Position numbers and translations under genes: made by a program | Shown here: in pieces, positions 24,295-24,859 of the stretch | How the letters are laid out: each line of letters opens with the position of its first letter | Numbering within the stretch: position 1 is the first letter of the stretch | Virus record (IMG/VR): IMGVR_UViG_3300020473_000118 | Location: 1 to 24,859 of that record | Direction: 5' to 3' (one strand) | DNA: 24,859 nt | Source: a virus | Notes under the pieces: model-generated | Seen by the model: the letters and a program-made list of their open reading frames with translations, nothing else | What the model was told of the DNA's origin: nothing | Databases searched by the model: none

Positions 24295-24665
24295 CAAGTT
24301 AAATTATTCCTTCTTGGGCGATATGCAAATAAGTCCTTTGGTGGATCGGGTCTCATCCATTTTCTAATCTCATGGTATCTTTCTAAAGAGAAAAAACTCT
24401 GATTAAAGAACCATTCTTCCCAATCTTCATGTCCCTTATCTTGATTACAAGAATGACAACAACATACCACATTCTTAGTAAAATCAGGACCGCCTTTTGC
24501 TCTAGGAACTATGTGATCTATTGTAAGATGATCTTCACTACCACAATAGGCACATTTAAAATCCCAACTCTCTTTTATATCCCTCCTCCATAATCGTCTT
24601 GCTTCTGATGAACTTGTAGTTTGTAAATTAAACACATAAGCCTTCGGAGTATGGAGAATAGTCAT
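24294..24665 (-). CDS. Free-standing HNH endonuclease
   Basis: 123 residues. The HNH domain spans about 36-80: CAYCG (38-42), LTIDHIVPRAKGG (47-59, His51 as the first catalytic His), N65, and CHSCNQDKG (70-78). Cys38, Cys41, Cys70 and Cys73 form a probable zinc site, and the DNA-cutting betabetaalpha-metal motif is complete. The N-terminal ~35 residues and a Trp/Phe-rich C-terminus (WEEWFF, RYHEIRKWM, RPRRN) may bind DNA. It is a small stand-alone enzyme between structural genes, as often seen for homing endonucleases in T4-like phages. No intron or intein is visible around it. The start ATG lacks a strong ribosome binding site. A late-promoter-like motif lies upstream at 24686-24693. Confidence 0.88.
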   Translation of the reverse strand: MTILHTPKAYVFNLQTTSSSEARRLWRRDIKESWDFKCAYCGSEDHLTIDHIVPRAKGGPDFTKNVVCCCHSCNQDKGHEDWEEWFFNQSFFSLERYHEIRKWMRPDPPKDLFAYRPRRNNLT

Positions 24666-24685
24666 AAACTATTGCGAGTTAAAAT

Positions 24686-24693
24686 TATTTATT
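24686..24693 (-). promoter_or_regulatory. Late-promoter-like motif AATAAATA
   Basis: AATAAATA on the minus strand lies 20 bases upstream of the HNH ATG, just after the stop of the preceding gene. It is the same variant and has the same 20-base spacing to the ATG as the copy before the 257-aa gene. Confidence 0.52.
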
Positions 24694-24698
24694 GATTA

Positions 24699-24859
24699 CT
24701 ATCCGCTTTTTCTTTTCTTTAGAATTGAAGTAATAAAACTAACTATCATTTGTATCAAAGACTTAAACCAATTACCTTCTAGTGTATCAAACATATACAT
24801 GTTTAATCTAAAAGCATAGTTTGCTTCTACTATAATAGCATCTACTTGATGTTGATCTA
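24699..24859 (-). CDS. Unidentified protein, C-terminal 52 residues (runs off the right edge)
   Basis: An open frame enters from the right edge and ends at TAG (24699-24701). The 52 visible residues include DQHQVDAIIVEANYAFRLNM, then FDTLEGNWFKSLIQM, a hydrophobic stretch (IVSFITSIL) and a basic end (KKRKSG). The hydrophobic segment is short and may be an amphipathic helix or a membrane-associated tail. The other two minus-strand frames are blocked by stops, which supports this one. Too little is present to name a family. It is the gene upstream of the HNH insertion, so it is probably another late structural or accessory gene. Confidence 0.55.
   Translation of the reverse strand, partial: DQHQVDAIIVEANYAFRLNMYMFDTLEGNWFKSLIQMIVSFITSILKKRKSG

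Overview
This window looks like part of the virion-gene region of a large, low-GC marine tailed phage, most likely a T4-like cyanomyovirus. A related T4-like pelagiphage is the main alternative. The evidence is dense one-strand coding (every gene is on the minus strand), genes that abut or overlap by a few bases, T4-type late promoter motifs (TATAAATA/AATAAATA), and a run of long, repetitive Gly/Ser/Thr/Asn-rich beta-structured proteins typical of marine myovirus tail-fibre and baseplate accessory clusters. There is no photosynthesis gene, tRNA or core replication gene to fix the host, so the assignment rests on layout and protein style. No intergenic stretch exceeds 300 bases; the largest gap is about 155 bases (3628-3782).

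Transcription runs from high to low coordinates. At the right end are the tail of an unidentified gene (24699-24859) and a free-standing HNH endonuclease. Then comes a long structural block. It holds an 827-aa beta-helix protein, a 113-aa beta-sandwich protein and a 939-aa repeat fibre. A 676-aa fibre with a collagen-like stretch and a 283-aa fibre follow. Next come a 607-aa subtilisin-like serine protease with an intact catalytic triad and a 286-aa protein with a cupredoxin-like domain carrying a possible copper site. The block continues with a 257-aa fibre-like protein, a 126-aa protein, a 1453-aa adhesin with five carbohydrate-binding-like modules plus a beta-helix, and 106-aa and 89-aa small proteins. 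It ends with two cysteine-rich fibre paralogues (363 and 373 aa) flanking a 242-aa protein. Late promoter motifs sit in most of the non-overlapping gaps of this block.

A hairpin terminator at 3720-3757 closes the structural block. Immediately beyond it is a near-consensus sigma70 promoter (TTGACT, 17-base spacer, TATAAT, with an extended -10 TG). This promoter serves a compact four-gene operon: a GT9/heptosyltransferase-like glycosyltransferase, a NodU/CmcH-type carbamoyltransferase, an HldE C-domain-like nucleotidyltransferase and the start of an HldE N-domain-like (PfkB-family) sugar kinase that runs off the left edge. Together these look like a split ADP-heptose synthesis pair plus a glycosyl transfer step and a carbamoylation step. 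Such a cassette could modify host lipopolysaccharide or a phage structural glycan. Its own host-type promoter implies expression on a different schedule from the late tail genes.

The most interesting points are the insulated glycan-modification operon, the virion-cluster subtilase, the cysteine-rich fibre pair, the putative copper-binding structural protein, and the many shared modules that indicate shuffling among these fibre genes.
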